Source: an uncultured Clostridia bacterium (GTDB taxonomy: Bacteria > Bacillota > Clostridia > Oscillospirales > Oscillospiraceae). Taken from it: a DNA stretch of 45,654 bases. The notes beneath the pieces were generated by a model. The model searched no databases, was not told the origin of the DNA, and saw only the letters and a list, made by a program, of their open reading frames with translations. The position numbers were made by a program, and so were the translations under genes. The first letter of the stretch is position 1. The number at the start of each line of letters is the position of its first letter. Positions 7,147 to 14,203 of the stretch are shown piece by piece. The stretch is taken from NCBI GenBank assembly GCA_947367115.1, contig CANBCW010000009.1, positions 1-45,654 on the forward strand, read 5' to 3'.

Positions 7147-7590
7147 TTGGACAACAACAAAAATGAACGACAGGGCGGCGAGGGACGATTACCCTCCATG
7201 GCTCCCCTTGCCAATCCCTATGTTCCGTTCCAGCTTGAGAACCCACCAATGTATGAAGCACGGATGGGGTTGGTTCGGGGAACCTTGTTCCCGGGCCTGG
7301 ATCTCCCCTTCATGGGTATGGTCAATAAAAATGAGCGGAACATTACCCCAAGAACCGAGCTACAGACACTGGCCTTTGCCATTCAGGAATTGGCACTGTA
7401 TCTGGACACCCACCGGGATGATCAGGAAGCCCTGGAAATGTATCAGGCTTACCAGAAGATGTACCATCAGGGCATGATGGAATATGCTCGCCAGTACGGC
7501 CCTCTGAACCATCGCACGCCATCGGAGGGGGAATACCGCTGGCTTGATGATCCCTGGCCCTGGGAATACTGCGCGAACAAGGAGGACTGA
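7147..7590 (+). CDS. cotJAB: Fused CotJA-CotJB spore coat protein
   Basis: 147 aa starting at TTG (7147), 8 bases after GGAGG. Residues ~20-60 are CotJA-like (YVPFQLENPPMY, GLVRGTLFPGLDLPF). Residues ~65-145 are CotJB-like (ELALYLDTHRDDQEAL, YGPL, and DDPWPWEY at the end). In most spore formers these are two separate proteins of about 80-90 aa; here one continuous frame without internal stop carries both. CotJA and CotJB help place CotJC in the inner coat. cotJC follows after 2 bp with its own GGAGGA at 7581-7586, so the locus is one operon. Confidence 0.8.
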   Translation: MDNNKNERQGGEGRLPSMAPLANPYVPFQLENPPMYEARMGLVRGTLFPGLDLPFMGMVNKNERNITPRTELQTLAFAIQELALYLDTHRDDQEALEMYQAYQKMYHQGMMEYARQYGPLNHRTPSEGEYRWLDDPWPWEYCANKED

Positions 7591-7973
7591 CCATGTTTGT
7601 TTATGACAAAAAGCTTCAATACCCAGTAAAGATTGCCAAGCCCAATCCGCGTCTGGCTTCCATCATCATCTCCCAGTACGGCGGCCCGGATGGAGAGTTG
7701 GGGGCATCGCTGCGTTATCTGTCACAGCGGTATGCCATGCCCTTCGATGAGCTTAAGGGACTTCTAACGGATATCGGTACGGAAGAACTGGGGCATCTTG
7801 AGATGATCGGTGCCATCGTTCATCAGCTGACACGAAATCTAAAGGACGACCAGTACCGTGATCCCGCATTTGCTCCCTACTTTGTGGATCACACTGCGGG
7901 GGTCTACCCTACCGCAGCCTCAGGTTTCCCCTGGAGCGCCGCGAGCATGCAGGTCAAGGGCGACCCCATCGCA

Positions 7974-8023
7974 GATTTGACAGAAGATCTTGCAGCAGAT
8001 GCCGCGACGATACAAGAGCAACC
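7974..8023. other. attL of the cotJC element
   Basis: Left junction: cotJC sequence up to TTGCAGCA, crossover GA at 7998-7999, then the 24-bp element arm 8000-8023 ending GAGCAACC. This arm is an imperfect reverse complement of the arm at 17438-17461. Confidence 0.75.
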
Positions 8024-8043
8024 CATATTCCGGAGAAGAAAAA

Positions 8044-8099
8044 ATCACCCCCGATACGGCTTAACCCCCATTGGGGACAAGCGATATCGGGGGGTGGTT
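8044..8099 (-). terminator. Terminator at the left end of the element
   Basis: Long hairpin whose core pairs CCCCCGATA (8048-8056) with TATCGGGGG (8085-8093), with an inner CCCC/GGGG stem. On the minus strand it is followed by GATTTTTTC, so it ends the leftward cargo operon and shields cotJC from antisense transcription. Confidence 0.7.
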
Positions 8100-8154
8100 T
8101 TCCTAAAGTGTCAGATGACACTTTGAAATGTTATAATTCTTCCGCTTTTTTGAG

Positions 8155-8586
8155 TTATGTACCGTTCATTTTTCTTAAAGTTTCCTTGATTGCACGCAAA
8201 GCCTCTTTAGGCACCGATCGATTCAGCGTTGCCTGTTCCATCGGACAATAGCCTGTATTGGTTCTGTTGCGTATCATTTCTACCATGCGATCAAATGACA
8301 CATCGATCTCATAGCTTTTCAAAAGCTCCAACGCAGGAGCGCTGATAACAGATGCGTAAAGCTCTTTCACTCCCAGAAGTACGTAGAGGAATGCCGCCGC
8401 TTTGCCTACTACCTTATCAGCCGCACAGCTTCCCTTGTAGTTTTCTCCGGAATCCAACAAATTTAAAAGCGGTTTGACGCCGCGTTCATAGCTGGAGAAA
8501 ACGGTATCGCCCTTGATCAGCACACAGGTGAAGCCGCCCTCGGCAAGAGTTTCCTTTGCCTTGGCAATATCGCTGCTATTTTGCAT
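8155..8586 (-). CDS. DUF1893 family protein
   Basis: 143 aa from the ATG at 8586, preceded by AAGGAAG; an alternative TTG at 8607 lacks a ribosome site. The diagnostic segment of the DUF1893 family is clear: a GDTVFSS strand, then LLDSGENYKGSCAADKVVGK and AAAFLYVLLGVKELYA. Family members are small soluble proteins of unknown function, sometimes linked to nucleotide or redox chemistry; nothing here settles it. It is the last gene of the leftward cargo operon and its ribosome site overlaps the end of the aldo/keto reductase gene. Confidence 0.7.
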   Translation of the reverse strand: MQNSSDIAKAKETLAEGGFTCVLIKGDTVFSSYERGVKPLLNLLDSGENYKGSCAADKVVGKAAAFLYVLLGVKELYASVISAPALELLKSYEIDVSFDRMVEMIRNRTNTGYCPMEQATLNRSVPKEALRAIKETLRKMNGT

Positions 8587-8596
8587 ACGCACTTCC

Positions 8597-9718
8597 TTAT
8601 TGCTCAAATTCCTCGGCTACCGTTTCAAGCAGCTCACGGATATTCAAATGCTGTGGGCAAATCCCCTCGCATCGTCCGCATTTGATACAGTCGCTTGCTT
8701 TGCCGCCGTTTTTGGTGTGAATTTGATTATAGTAATACCCCGTGTTCCAATTGTTGAATATCTTTTTGGCATTCAGACAGGCAAACAGGTCGGGAATGGA
8801 GATCCCCTTGGAACAAACCTCGGTGCAATAACGGCAGGCCGTGCAGGAAACAGCACCCAAATTTCTAAAGATATCGCAAACCTTTTTAACTGCCTCACTC
8901 TCCTGTGTGTTGAGCGGCTGAAAATCCTTCATGTAGCTGATGTTATCGTTCATCATCTCCATATTTCCCATACCGGAAAAAACCATCATAACGCCCTCCT
9001 GCCCTGCGGCAAAGCGGATGGCATAGCTGGCGTTGGAGCCGCCGTGCAGCTCGTCAAACACCTTTTGCGCCTCATCCGGCAGATTAACAAGGCTGCCGCC
9101 CTTGACGGGTTCCATCACGATAGCGGGTTTTTGGTACTTCCTGCAGACCTCCAGACATTTACGAGCTTCGACGGATGCATCTTCAAAGTCGACATAGTTG
9201 AGCTGGATCTGCACCACCTCAACCTGCGGATATTCTGTCAGAATACGGTCAAGCACGGCGGCCTTATCGTGGAAAGAGATGCCGAGATGCTTGATCTTCC
9301 CCTCTTTAAGAAGCTCAAGCGCCGTTTCGTAGGCACGAAGGGATTTGTATTTCTCGAAGATCGTAGCATCCTGGGCGTGCATTAAGTAAAAGTCAAAGTA
9401 ATCAACGCCGCAGGCCTCAAGCTGACTCTCGAAAAGAGGACGAATATCCTCAGTCTTTGTGAAGTGGTTTGAAGACAGCTTATTCGTCAGAATATAAGTC
9501 TCGCGGGGATATCTTGATGTTAAACATTCCTTCAGGGCGATCTCGCTCTTGCCGTTCAGGTATCCGTGGGCCGTATCAAAGTAGTTGAAGCCTGCTTCGA
9601 GGAAAGCATCAACCATCTTTTTGGTCTCTACATAGTCCACCTCATCGCCCGCCATTGGCAGACGCATGCAGCCAAAGCCGAAATTCTTTTTTACGTTTTC
9701 AAAATAAGATTTGTTCAT
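8597..9718 (-). CDS. Aldo/keto reductase with C-terminal 4Fe-4S cluster domain
   Basis: 373 aa from the ATG at 9718 (GAAGG upstream). Residues ~1-280 form an aldo/keto reductase TIM barrel: FGFGCMRLPM, NYFDTAHGY (catalytic Asp and Tyr), LTNKLSS (Lys), FYLMHAQD (His). The C-terminal ~90 residues are ferredoxin-like, with CTACRYCTEVC and CIKCGRCEGICPQHLNI, enough cysteines for two 4Fe-4S clusters. Clostridia have many such fusions; they may reduce aldehydes or other carbonyls with NADPH or ferredoxin electrons in the cytoplasm. The substrate cannot be read from sequence. It is cargo of the cotJC element. Confidence 0.85.
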   Translation of the reverse strand: MNKSYFENVKKNFGFGCMRLPMAGDEVDYVETKKMVDAFLEAGFNYFDTAHGYLNGKSEIALKECLTSRYPRETYILTNKLSSNHFTKTEDIRPLFESQLEACGVDYFDFYLMHAQDATIFEKYKSLRAYETALELLKEGKIKHLGISFHDKAAVLDRILTEYPQVEVVQIQLNYVDFEDASVEARKCLEVCRKYQKPAIVMEPVKGGSLVNLPDEAQKVFDELHGGSNASYAIRFAAGQEGVMMVFSGMGNMEMMNDNISYMKDFQPLNTQESEAVKKVCDIFRNLGAVSCTACRYCTEVCSKGISIPDLFACLNAKKIFNNWNTGYYYNQIHTKNGGKASDCIKCGRCEGICPQHLNIRELLETVAEEFEQ

Positions 9719-9743
9719 AATAACCTTCAATTAGTCTCGCAGA

Positions 9744-10079
9744 CTATATGCCGCAAATGGTAAAACACTCATGTTCGCTAAAGCATTCTTCTACCCACGG
9801 CTTCAATTCTTCAATAACATTCGTCCATTGATCGTTTTCTTTCGATTTTGTGATAAGGTTCTTCCATTGCTCTTTGCTTACTTCATTCGGAGCATAATAA
9901 CAAAATGCCGCGATAGCACCAGAAAACAAATCGTAAAGCTGAAGTTTATCAAACACATCAACATGAATGCAAAGAGAATTTTGTAACCAAAACTTATTTC
10001 TAAATCTCCCTTTTTGAAACTCAAAATAACAGGTGCTGCCAGATGTTTTTCTTTCCGCTTTATTGAGAAAATGTTTCAT
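9744..10079 (-). CDS. Hypothetical protein, 111 aa
   Basis: Not recognised. Soluble, aromatic-rich, with a central segment LQLYDLFSGAIAAFCYYAPNEVS that could be one amphipathic or weakly hydrophobic helix, and three cysteines near the C-terminus (EECFSEHECFTICGI). The ATG at 10079 has GGTGAG seven bases upstream, and it sits 6 bp after the stop of ogt, so it is probably translated as part of the same operon. A link to methyltransferase or detoxification cargo is only guilt by location. Confidence 0.5.
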   Translation of the reverse strand: MKHFLNKAERKTSGSTCYFEFQKGRFRNKFWLQNSLCIHVDVFDKLQLYDLFSGAIAAFCYYAPNEVSKEQWKNLITKSKENDQWTNVIEELKPWVEECFSEHECFTICGI

Positions 10080-10085
10080 ATGATC

Positions 10086-10616
10086 TCACCTGCAACTTCT
10101 TATCCCACCATAGCATACATCAATTCCTTCGAGCTTTAACAGTTCAATTTTATTTTCCAATCCGCCGCCGTAGCCTGTAAGATTTCCGTTTGCGCCGACA
10201 ACTCTGTGACAAGGAATGATGATGCAGATCGGGTTCCAGCCTACCGCGCCGCCGACAGCCTGCGCGGACATTTTTGCCATTCCTCGGCTTTTTGCGATCA
10301 TTTTGGCAATGTCGTTGTAGGTCAGCGTTTTTCCGTATTCAATCGTATTCATAATATCCGAGACTTCTTTCCGAAAAGGCGTCAGGTTGTTTATTTTGTA
10401 TTTCGGCGTAAAATCCGGCACCTTGCCGCTAAAATACATATCGAGCCATCTGCACGTTTCCCGGAATATGGGCAGCACTTTTTTCTCGCCGTTTGTCTTG
10501 TGCTTTGATGAATCCTTGGAGCCTTCAAACCATAATCCAGTTAAGTTTTCACCGTCGCTGTTCATAATCATATCCGAAAACTGCGCAGGCGTTGTGTATG
10601 TGTAGGTATAAGTCAT
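10086..10616 (-). CDS. ogt: Methylated-DNA--protein-cysteine methyltransferase
   Basis: 176 aa. It has the alkyl-acceptor motif IIPCHRVVGANG followed by LTGYGGGLENK, the signature of Ogt/MGMT proteins that remove O6-alkyl groups from guanine onto the active-site Cys in a single suicidal turnover. A helix-turn-helix-like segment (TLTYNDIAKMIAKSRGMAKM) precedes it and inserts an arginine finger in the DNA groove. Length matches Ogt of Firmicutes (~165-180 aa). It lies 12 bp after the EamA transporter gene in the cargo operon. Confidence 0.9.
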   Translation of the reverse strand: MTYTYTYTTPAQFSDMIMNSDGENLTGLWFEGSKDSSKHKTNGEKKVLPIFRETCRWLDMYFSGKVPDFTPKYKINNLTPFRKEVSDIMNTIEYGKTLTYNDIAKMIAKSRGMAKMSAQAVGGAVGWNPICIIIPCHRVVGANGNLTGYGGGLENKIELLKLEGIDVCYGGIRSCR

Positions 10617-10628
10617 ATTTTTCTCCGC

Positions 10629-11495
10629 TTATCTGAAAATCGTCATTAAAAGCGTTCCGGCGACCATGAGTGCAAGTCCGAGGGCAGATTTTTTTGTTAG
10701 TTTTTCCTTAAACATCACATAGGAAAATGCAACGGTCACGAGAACGCTCAGCTTGTCAATCGGAACGACCACACTGACGATCCCCTCCTGAATCGCATAG
10801 TAATAGCAAAGCCAGGATGCACCGGTGGCGAGGCCCGAAAGAGATATGAAAATTAATTCCTTCTTGTCTATGTATTTCAGCTGCTTTTGCTTTCCTTTGA
10901 CAAACACGATGAGCCAAGCCATAACGAGAACAACTCCTGTGCGAATAGCGGTGCCGAGATTGGATTCCACGCCTGAAATACCGACTTTTGCAAGAATCGA
11001 AGTCAGCGCGGCAAATACCGCCGACAGTACGGCATAGATGATCCAGGACCTGCCCTCCGCTTTGCTTTGCACATCTTTCTTCTCGATCATCACCAGAATA
11101 CCAACGGCAAGAATCACGGTAGACAACAGCTTGACCCAAAGATTTGCGGTTTCCCCAAAACAGAGAATGGCAAGCAGTACTGCCAGCACGGTACTGGATT
11201 TATCGATAGGAACGACCTTGTTGATATCGCCCATAGACAGCGCCTTAAAATAGCAGAGCCAGGAAGCACCTGTTGCAAGGCCGGACAAAATCAGAAAGAT
11301 CAGGGATCTTGTTTCGATCTGTGGTACGGTACTTTGTGACCCAACGACCAGCACCATAATCCAGGAAAAGATCAGCACAACAACGGTACGCAGTGCCGTT
11401 GCCAGATCCGAGTCTGTTTTTTTAATTCCGCATTTTGCAAGGATAGCGGTCAGCCCCGCGAAAAAAGCTGACATTACGGCGGCTATGATCCACAC
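10629..11495 (-). CDS. EamA family (DMT) transporter
   Basis: 288 aa with two EamA repeats of about five membrane helices each; both repeats begin alike (WIIAAVMSAFFAGLTAILAK and WIIYAVLSAVFAALTSILAK) and share a SGLATGASWLCYFKA-type helix. Members export amino acids, drugs or other small metabolites; the substrate is not predictable. The start is set at GTG 11495: AAGGAGG lies at the right distance (11510-11504), while the upstream ATG at 11519 falls inside the -10 box of the promoter and would not be transcribed. It is the first gene of the leftward cargo operon (EamA, ogt, hypothetical, aldo/keto reductase, DUF1893). Confidence 0.8.
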   Translation of the reverse strand: MWIIAAVMSAFFAGLTAILAKCGIKKTDSDLATALRTVVVLIFSWIMVLVVGSQSTVPQIETRSLIFLILSGLATGASWLCYFKALSMGDINKVVPIDKSSTVLAVLLAILCFGETANLWVKLLSTVILAVGILVMIEKKDVQSKAEGRSWIIYAVLSAVFAALTSILAKVGISGVESNLGTAIRTGVVLVMAWLIVFVKGKQKQLKYIDKKELIFISLSGLATGASWLCYYYAIQEGIVSVVVPIDKLSVLVTVAFSYVMFKEKLTKKSALGLALMVAGTLLMTIFR

Positions 11496-11517
11496 TGTCC
11501 AATCCTCCTTTTTGATC

Positions 11518-11546
11518 ATTATACCGCTCTTTTACAAATAATTCAA
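11518..11546 (-). promoter_or_regulatory. Promoter of the EamA-ogt-AKR operon
   Basis: Minus strand TTGAAT (11546-11541), 17-bp spacer, TATAAT (11523-11518). Its position rules out the ATG at 11519 and supports the GTG at 11495. Confidence 0.7.
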
Positions 11547-11557
11547 TATATTGGAAT

Positions 11558-11584
11558 AAAAGCGTCGCACAATGCGACGCTTTT
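11558..11584 (-). terminator. Terminator of the MarR-MATE operon
   Basis: Perfect 12-bp stem AAAAGCGTCGCA/TGCGACGCTTTT with a 3-nt loop, just past the MATE stop at 11590, followed by T-rich sequence on the minus strand. Confidence 0.8.
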
Positions 11585-11589
11585 ATTGA

Positions 11590-12927
11590 TCAATAATGAT
11601 ATTTCTTCCGCTTTCCGAGCAGAAATGCAAGAGATACGAACACGCCTAAAATCTCGCTGCCGGCCAGCGAATACCACACGCCGTCAAGCTCCCAAATCAG
11701 CGGCATCACAATAATGCAAATGACAGGCAGAACCAGCGCGCGCATAAAGGAAATAGCGGCGGATACGGCTCCGTCATTGAGGGCCGTGAAGAAGCAGGAG
11801 GTATATATGTTGAACCACATCACAAGGAAGGGCGTAGCGCAAATCATAAAAGCACGAGCTGTCATATCCAAAAGCTCCGCATCGTACCCGACGAACACCG
11901 AAGCAATCGGGCGCGCAAGCATCATCGCCAATGCAGTAAGCACCGCTGCGGCAGAGCCGAGCATGATCAGGCTTCTTTTCAGCACATTCTTCATTTCCTT
12001 GAAATTCTGTGCGCCATAGTGATAACCCATAATAGGAGAACTGCCCTGAGAGTATCCATTGAACACGCCAAGGAAGACAAATGCCGCATACATCACAACA
12101 CCGTAAGCCGCCACACCGTCTTCGCCTGCATACTTCATTAGCTGAAGATTGTACAGAATACCTGTGATCGATGCGGACACACTGGACATCATTTCGGATG
12201 CACCGTTGCCGCAAGCAAGGAGCATCGGCTTGAGCTCAAAATTCGTTTTGGTAAAACGAAGTGCTGACTTGTTCTTCTTGCTAAGAAACCATAGAAACGG
12301 AATAACACCGGCAACACATTGGCTCAGTCCGGTTGCAAATGCTGCACCCGCTATTCCCATCGGAAGCACTGCCATGAGCACATAGTCCAAAATCATGTTG
12401 GACACACCGGCTGCTATCACAACTCCCAGTGCCAGCTTCGGCTTTTCGGCAACGATCAAATAGCTTTGGAACGTATACTGCGCCTGTAACGCCGTGTTGA
12501 AAAGCAAACAAATGGTGCCGTAGGTCATCACGTCACCAATCATGGCTTCCGTCGCGCCGAACAGGTAAGCAACCGGACGAAGAACGGCGATACCGACCAC
12601 CGTAAAGAAAATACTTGTCCCAAGCATAAGATACATCATCATGGTGAAGTACCGTCTTGCTTTCGGAATATCGCCCTCACCCAAGGTTTTCGCCACCAGT
12701 GCACTGCCGCCGACGCCGAGCATAGCGCCGACACCGCCGATGATCTGCAAAAAAGGGATAATCAGATTGACAGATGCAAAGGCTGTTTTACCAACAATAT
12801 TGGAGATAAAAAAGCCATCAACCATACCATAGATGGATGTGAATATCATCATGCAGATGGAGGGCAAGGTAAACCGAAGCAATCTGCTGTAGGTAAAATG
12901 ATCGGATAATTGAATTTGCTGTTTCAT
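11590..12927 (-). CDS. MATE family multidrug/cation antiporter (first copy)
   Basis: 445 aa, about 12 membrane helices in two MatE halves. Typical segments: PSICMMIFTSIYGMVDGFFI near the N-terminus, GGSALVAKTLGEGD, and NGYSQGSSPIMGYHYGAQNF in the second half. MATE proteins use sodium or proton gradients to expel cationic drugs and metabolites. The ATG overlaps the stop of the cytidylate-kinase-like gene (ATGA), so the two are translationally coupled under the MarR-controlled promoter. It is distinct in sequence from the second MATE gene of the element. Confidence 0.88.
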   Translation of the reverse strand: MKQQIQLSDHFTYSRLLRFTLPSICMMIFTSIYGMVDGFFISNIVGKTAFASVNLIIPFLQIIGGVGAMLGVGGSALVAKTLGEGDIPKARRYFTMMMYLMLGTSIFFTVVGIAVLRPVAYLFGATEAMIGDVMTYGTICLLFNTALQAQYTFQSYLIVAEKPKLALGVVIAAGVSNMILDYVLMAVLPMGIAGAAFATGLSQCVAGVIPFLWFLSKKNKSALRFTKTNFELKPMLLACGNGASEMMSSVSASITGILYNLQLMKYAGEDGVAAYGVVMYAAFVFLGVFNGYSQGSSPIMGYHYGAQNFKEMKNVLKRSLIMLGSAAAVLTALAMMLARPIASVFVGYDAELLDMTARAFMICATPFLVMWFNIYTSCFFTALNDGAVSAAISFMRALVLPVICIIVMPLIWELDGVWYSLAGSEILGVFVSLAFLLGKRKKYHY

Positions 12928-13544
12928 TCTTTTCTCCCAAACCAGCGCTGTGCAAAATCTGCCACAGCAGGCACTAATTCTTTAATTTTCCAATCGGTTG
13001 TGTTAACGGTTAGATGGTAAGCATCACGCTGTCCCCATACAGAGCCGCCTATGAACTCTCTTGTTTGAGAACGTACCTTGTCGATCTGCTTCATTTTGCG
13101 GACAAGTTCTTTTTCTGTAAGGCGCTCGCCTTCGGGCATACGCTCAATGCAGCGTTTCACTTTGGAACTTGTATCTGCACAGACAAAGATATTGAAAGGC
13201 TGATATTCCTGCAGGATAACATCCGCATTTCGGCCTACGATAATGCAGTCCTTTCCCAACGCGGCGATCTGTTCAATGACTTTCTTTTGCTCCAAAAGCA
13301 GATTGATCTTGGAAGACTGGATGTATGCGGAAGAAGCAAGCGTTCCTCCGAATGTAATGACCTGATTCTGCCAGCCGTGGTTGGAAAGGGAGTTTTCTAC
13401 ATAGTGTTCATCCATGCCGCTGTTTTTGGCAACGGCAGAGATAATCTCACTGTCGTAATAGTCAAAGCCTGTCAGGTCGGCAAGGCGTTTGCCAAGCTCT
13501 CTGCCGCCCGAACCAAATTCGCGGCTTATCGTAATAATTTTCAT
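12924..13544 (-). CDS. Cytidylate-kinase-like family protein
   Basis: 206 aa. The P-loop is ISREFGSGGRELGKRLA at residues ~6-22, the SREFGSGG form typical of the cytidylate-kinase-like family (PF13189) rather than housekeeping Cmk. Later segments CIIVGRNADVIL and FVCADTSSKVKRC fit the kinase core. Substrate unknown: family members are often beside transport or regulatory genes in Clostridia. ATGA overlaps join it to the marR gene upstream and the MATE gene downstream, so all three are one tightly coupled unit. Confidence 0.8.
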   Translation of the reverse strand: MKIITISREFGSGGRELGKRLADLTGFDYYDSEIISAVAKNSGMDEHYVENSLSNHGWQNQVITFGGTLASSAYIQSSKINLLLEQKKVIEQIAALGKDCIIVGRNADVILQEYQPFNIFVCADTSSKVKRCIERMPEGERLTEKELVRKMKQIDKVRSQTREFIGGSVWGQRDAYHLTVNTTDWKIKELVPAVADFAQRWFGRKE

Positions 13545-13993
13545 AAATTCTCTCCTTGTAATTTCTCTGTTTCTTCCCGCAGGGAAACAGTCAATCTCGT
13601 TGTCATTTCAAGATAGGTTTCTAATTCTTCACGGCTGAGGGCTGAATACGCACGGGATTCCGCCTCAATCAGCGGTGCGATAGTAACTTCTGCAAGTGCA
13701 GTTCCTTTCTCAGTAAGCAGGATCTTCTTTTGGTTACGCGTGCCGGGGATGACTTCCAGTTCCACATAGCCGTTTTGGGAAAGGCTTGTTATAGCAGTGT
13801 TCACCGTCTGCTTGGCGAAAAAACATTGGCGGCACAGCTCCTGCTGTGTGATCACATCGTGTGATGCGTAAACATTATACAACACCCACATAGCCGTGTC
13901 GGAAAGACCAAATTTCAAAGCGACATTATGATAGATAAATTCCTGTTCTTTTCTTTGCTGCTCGATCTGCTCAATGTAATCGGTTATTTTCAT
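13541..13993 (-). CDS. MarR family transcriptional regulator
   Basis: 150 aa from the ATG at 13993 with GGAGGT upstream; longer frames run through the promoter. It has a winged helix-turn-helix: HDVITQQELCRQCFFAKQTVNTAITSLSQNGYVELE with the wing IPGTRNQKKILLTEKG, flanked by helices for dimerisation. It probably represses its own operon, since two palindromes of the same core (AGTCCG/CGGACT) overlap the promoter just upstream. Inducer likely a substrate of the adjacent MATE pumps. Confidence 0.88.
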   Translation of the reverse strand: MKITDYIEQIEQQRKEQEFIYHNVALKFGLSDTAMWVLYNVYASHDVITQQELCRQCFFAKQTVNTAITSLSQNGYVELEVIPGTRNQKKILLTEKGTALAEVTIAPLIEAESRAYSALSREELETYLEMTTRLTVSLREETEKLQGENL

Positions 13994-14012
13994 GTTTACC
14001 TCCAAACGCAAG

Positions 14013-14038
14013 ACAAGAGTCCGTAGGCGGACACTTGT
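14013..14038. promoter_or_regulatory. MarR operator, downstream copy
   Basis: Imperfect palindrome ACAAGAGTCCG-TAGG-CGGACACTTGT, 10 of 11 positions symmetric, between the promoter and the marR start. Confidence 0.6.
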
Positions 14039-14041
14039 AGT

Positions 14042-14070
14042 ATTATAGTCCGATAACGGACTCTTGTCAA
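14042..14070 (-). promoter_or_regulatory. marR operon promoter with embedded operator
   Basis: Minus strand TTGACA (14070-14065), 17-bp spacer, TATAAT (14047-14042): perfect consensus. The spacer holds the palindrome AGTCCG-ATAA-CGGACT (14047-14062), the same core as the operator at 14013-14038, so a bound MarR dimer would block RNA polymerase. Confidence 0.75.
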
Positions 14071-14095
14071 TGGATTTTAGAAATGAACTTTTATC

Positions 14096-14124
14096 TTGAA
14101 AATTTCCAAAAGGAATGATATAAT
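14096..14124 (+). promoter_or_regulatory. Promoter of the second MATE gene
   Basis: TTGAAA (14096-14101), 17-bp spacer, TATAAT (14119-14124) with TG in extended -10 position. Predicted transcript start is near 14131. Confidence 0.7.
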
Positions 14125-14141
14125 ATGCATAGTGAGTAGCC

Positions 14142-14181
14142 AAAAGGCGTAAGTCCAACTTTCGATGGACTTACGCCTTTT
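14142..14181 (+). terminator. Leader hairpin, possible attenuator
   Basis: Perfect 16-bp stem starting AAAAGGCGTAAGTCCA (14142-14157) with an 8-nt loop and its complement at 14166-14181, ending in TTTT. It lies between the promoter at 14096 and the ribosome site of the MATE gene, so it is transcribed only as part of that leader. No known riboswitch class was recognised. Confidence 0.6.
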
Positions 14182-14203
14182 CTGCGTTTTAGGAGGAATT
14201 TAA

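Larger units (their letters stand above)
7593..8126 (+). pseudogene. cotJC: cotJC, 5' part, interrupted by the intervening element
   Basis: Manganese-catalase-like spore coat protein CotJC. Codons 1-135 match the family closely (MFVYDKKLQYPVKIA, ISQYGGPDGELGAS, DIGTEELGHLEMI, KGDPIADLTEDLAA). After codon 135 (base 7997) the similarity stops and the frame runs into element DNA, ending at 8126 inside a terminator region. The retained part has metal ligands E35, E65 and H68; the other two expected ligands lie in the detached 3' part at 17462-17653. Joined across the shared TTGCAGCAGA, the two parts give a 198-aa protein without a frame change. Unexcised, the product should be inactive. CotJC is made in the mother cell and sits in the spore coat. 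Confidence 0.9.

Noticed and set aside
8001..8126. Novel C-terminus for CotJC encoded by the element
   Set aside because: The sequence after codon 135 has no family similarity, runs through a terminator hairpin, and the true C-terminus is found at 17462-17653.
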